Positions 61,688 to 64,000 of a stretch of DNA of 64,000 nucleotides are shown here, piece after piece. A program made the position numbers and the translations under genes. Each line of letters opens with the position of its first letter. Positions within the stretch are counted from its first letter, which is position 1. The notes under the pieces were generated by a model that made no database searches, had not been told where the DNA came from, and was given only the letters and a program-made list of their open reading frames with translations. Source of the stretch: Botrytis cinerea B05.10 (taxonomy: Eukaryota > Ascomycota > Leotiomycetes > Helotiales > Sclerotiniaceae); contig NC_037325.1 in the NCBI RefSeq assembly GCF_000143535.2, positions 1,426,001 through 1,490,000 on the forward strand, given 5' to 3'.

Positions 61688-62475
61688 ATTGTAAGCTTGT
61701 TGATTTAGGTGATACGAAGACAATATCAGAGAAATTTTGTGCTGGCAAGGGAAAAAGTTATCAGCTTGTGTGATGAAGATCGTCATCTCTACATGATAGT
61801 CATACCTTTCCTATCGGAGATAGCTCCAAGTCCATTTTCTACTACCGATATTCGAAGACTTCTGAAGAGCCCAATTGAGCTTCGTTCCAAGATCAATCCC
61901 TTGTGAAGAGTATCAATGAACCTTATTTCGGGAAATTTCTATCACTGGCTTTGAAATAAAGCTTCGCACACTACTGATATATCCAACTAGACAAGAATAA
62001 ATGGTCGTCGTGCTCTATAGTTGTATTTACAAACACTAAAATCTCGCCCGGCCTTTCAATTTTTGCAATACATCATCAATGCTTGTGTGATTAGATGTTT
62101 GATTCCATGACATGCCGGCTAGTTATCTTTCTAGGTGATGATATTCGCATCTTATATCTAATCCCAGCTCATGGACAACGAAAAGTATGTTCTAGACGGT
62201 CCCCCACAACAGGGGGCTGATCGTGGACTAGCGGAGTGCAATGCTTGTTGCAGAGTCAAGCCTCGTAATTCGTCAACTAAATCCCTGACAAATTCCAGCC
62301 ACACACTAAACTATGACTAATGCGAATCTTTGCGCCACAACCGTTCTTCAAACTACGTTCACTCGACTTTTCATCTGACGTTTCTCAATGTTCAACATCA
62401 GAATGCAATCCGCTCAATTCCCTGTACGACGTCGGACAATTCACATAAAAGGAGGGACCACAGGCTCAATGCAAT
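61688..62475. other. Divergent intergenic region upstream of the second Zn2Cys6 gene
   Basis: About 790 bp shared by the dehydrogenase and the transcription factor, a common fungal arrangement for a regulator and its target. It contains the small cysteine-containing frame described separately. Confidence 0.45.
62171..62320 (+). CDS. Possible 49-aa cysteine-containing ORF
   Basis: An ATG-to-stop frame of 49 codons carries GADRGLAECNACCRVKPRNS. The CxxCCxxK pattern resembles the first half of a zinc cluster, and the frame sits about 150 bp upstream of a real Zn2Cys6 gene. It may be an upstream ORF, a relic, or chance. Confidence 0.2.
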   Translation: MDNEKYVLDGPPQQGADRGLAECNACCRVKPRNSSTKSLTNSSHTLNYD

Positions 62476-64000
62476 ATGACCCCTAATAGTATCAGAGATG
62501 ACGGAGATCATCTTCTTTCCGATGATACGATATCTCACACGAGCATTGGAAAAAGATCTCGTGACCAAATGGAGCGACCACACAAGATACCAAACTCTAT
62601 CAAGTCATGTAATGAATGTAGGCAGCAGAAAGTAAGTATTCGCGACATCTTGTGTAGCTATTTTTCTAACTCATACCCCTAGCTTGGATGTAATGTTGAA
62701 AAGGACCCCTTCAAGCCTTGTTGCAGATGTACCCGTCTTGGTATCGAATGCAAATTAGACTCTGATTTCAAAAGAGTGGCAAAAAGACAGTACGTTAACA
62801 TCATAGCTCATCTTTGGGTGATATAGCACTGATGAATATGCAGCAAACATGCGGAAATGCAGAAGGAAATAGAGGAGCTAAAAGAATTGGTCGCAAAACA
62901 AGCAGCACTACTTGCTGTAGCAAACTCCCCTGATAATTTTGGAAAGGAGAACAACGCGTCGTCTTCTACAGACTCGAAACCAAAAGATCAAAGGATTGAT
63001 GATATTTTAGTATCCGGTGAACAACTTGCTTTTCTGTTCGATCAGTTGAGTCTCTCTTCATGTGGTAGCTGCCCCGAAACTCAAGCTCATTCTTCCCGTG
63101 CAGGTACTTTTCGCGATATCACCATATATGTCCCATTCTTGATCCTAGTCAAACATGTGATCAGACCTTTGCTCAAGACCCAGTACTTGGATGGGGAATT
63201 GTCCTTGTATCAGCTAGACGTTACCCCCAAGATCCTACCTTGGTACTCAACTTGTCGAAAGCATACATGAAATCTTTGTGGAACTCTATATCTGATATGC
63301 CTCAAAGATCATCATCTATAAAAGCTCTGGCATTATTATGTACTTGGCCTGTACCTTTGATACGAGGTTTCACCAAAAGTAGAAATGATAAAGCTTCAGC
63401 TACTATGGGACTGAGTGAATTAGATCCGACCTGGATGTTGAGTGGAATCATGATGCAAATTTCTCTCCAAACTGGAATGCATCGACCCCGTCATGCACAA
63501 GATTTTCTTAAGCAGACAAGAGATGTCTCGGACGCTGAATTGAGTGATAGGAAATTGACATGGGCGTTATGTAACATTGTCTCCCAGAGGTTTGACTCCA
63601 ATACTATTATCACGGATTGAGGAACTAATATAATATTCAGTGTTTCGACTGCAAATGGCCAACCTACAATAACCATCTATGATTGGGGACTAGGAGATGG
63701 CCTTGAACAAGATTCCGAAATTCTTCCACCAGGCATTAAACAACGGTTAAAAATTGAGAAATTTTGTCAGAAAGTCTCGAAAACATTATATGGAAATAGC
63801 TCTGAGATGACAGGAGTCTTATCTAACATCGATGAACAAATTTCAGTAACTAATATGCTCGAACATCAATACCAACAATTAGAGTCCGAGAGTGTTACGT
63901 TCTCATGTAAGTACCTTCTTTGGCAATAATTCTTTCTTATCCATACGGCTCACAATTCTAGCACTTAATAAGCTATATTTACTTGCCGCTCGACTTCATT
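62476..64000 (+). CDS. Zn(II)2Cys6 transcription factor, N-terminal part (cut by window edge)
   Basis: Exons seen: 62476-62631, 62683-62789, 62844-63044, 63104-63589, 63641-63906 and 63962 onwards; 418 codons are in the window. The zinc cluster is Cys45, Cys48, Cys55, Cys65, Cys68, Cys75 (CNECRQQKLGC then CCRCTRLGIEC), split by intron 1. The basic FKRVAKRHK and a coiled-coil dimerisation stretch EMQKEIEELKELVAKQAALL follow. The spacing resembles Leu3-type regulators. The regulatory domain begins YFSRYHHICPILDPSQT and continues VLGWGIVLVSARRYPQDP and MLSGIMMQISLQTGMHRPRH. The donor at 63045 (GTTGAG) is weak but required for frame. Confidence 0.85.

Overview
The window is nuclear DNA of a filamentous ascomycete. 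Genes are spliced with introns mostly of 40-150 bp, GT-AG ends and short CTAAC-like branch sites, and none is arranged in an operon. The gene content is fungal: SSD1, ATG22, GLE1, LAA1/HEATR5, CWC21, PET100, a plant-cell-wall cellulase set and Zn2Cys6 regulators. Protein style and moderate AT-richness suggest a leotiomycete such as Botrytis or Sclerotinia. That assignment is inference, not a database result.

Left part (1-16 kb) is a housekeeping block: CDC123 (minus, cut by the left edge), CWC21 (plus), a peroxisomal enoyl-CoA isomerase (minus, with a 16-nt microexon), PET100 (plus), a TACO1/YebC-type mitochondrial translation activator (minus), the 2053-aa HEAT-repeat protein LAA1/HEATR5 (plus) and the vacuolar exporter ATG22 (minus, six exons). 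Several pairs are divergent with short shared promoters.

Middle part (16-35 kb) is more accessory. It holds a decayed GH3 glycosidase pseudogene, a GH7 cellobiohydrolase without cellulose-binding module, an F-box protein, a Zn2Cys6 transcription factor, unassigned coding-like remnants, a secreted GH1 beta-glucosidase-like enzyme and a secreted ferritin-like (Rds1-type) protein.

The 35-51 kb part holds SSD1 (1398 aa) and GLE1 (573 aa), set in unusually long, low-complexity intergenic DNA full of microsatellites. It also holds an eight-exon gene for an unrecognised 349-aa secreted protein, two tiny overlapping ORFs, and a 118-aa protein with a GC-AG intron.

The right part (51-64 kb) contains an aldo-keto reductase, NADP-glutamate dehydrogenase, a secreted GH16 glucanase, a 3-beta-HSD/epimerase-family dehydrogenase and the 5' part of a second Zn2Cys6 regulator that runs off the right edge.

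Functionally the genes do not form one pathway. Loose themes are plant-polysaccharide attack (GH7, GH1, GH16, relic GH3) and respiratory-chain biogenesis (PET100 next to TACO1). I see no rRNA, CRISPR or intact transposon, and did not identify a tRNA. Exon borders were set by hand from splice motifs and reading-frame continuity; no transcript evidence was available.
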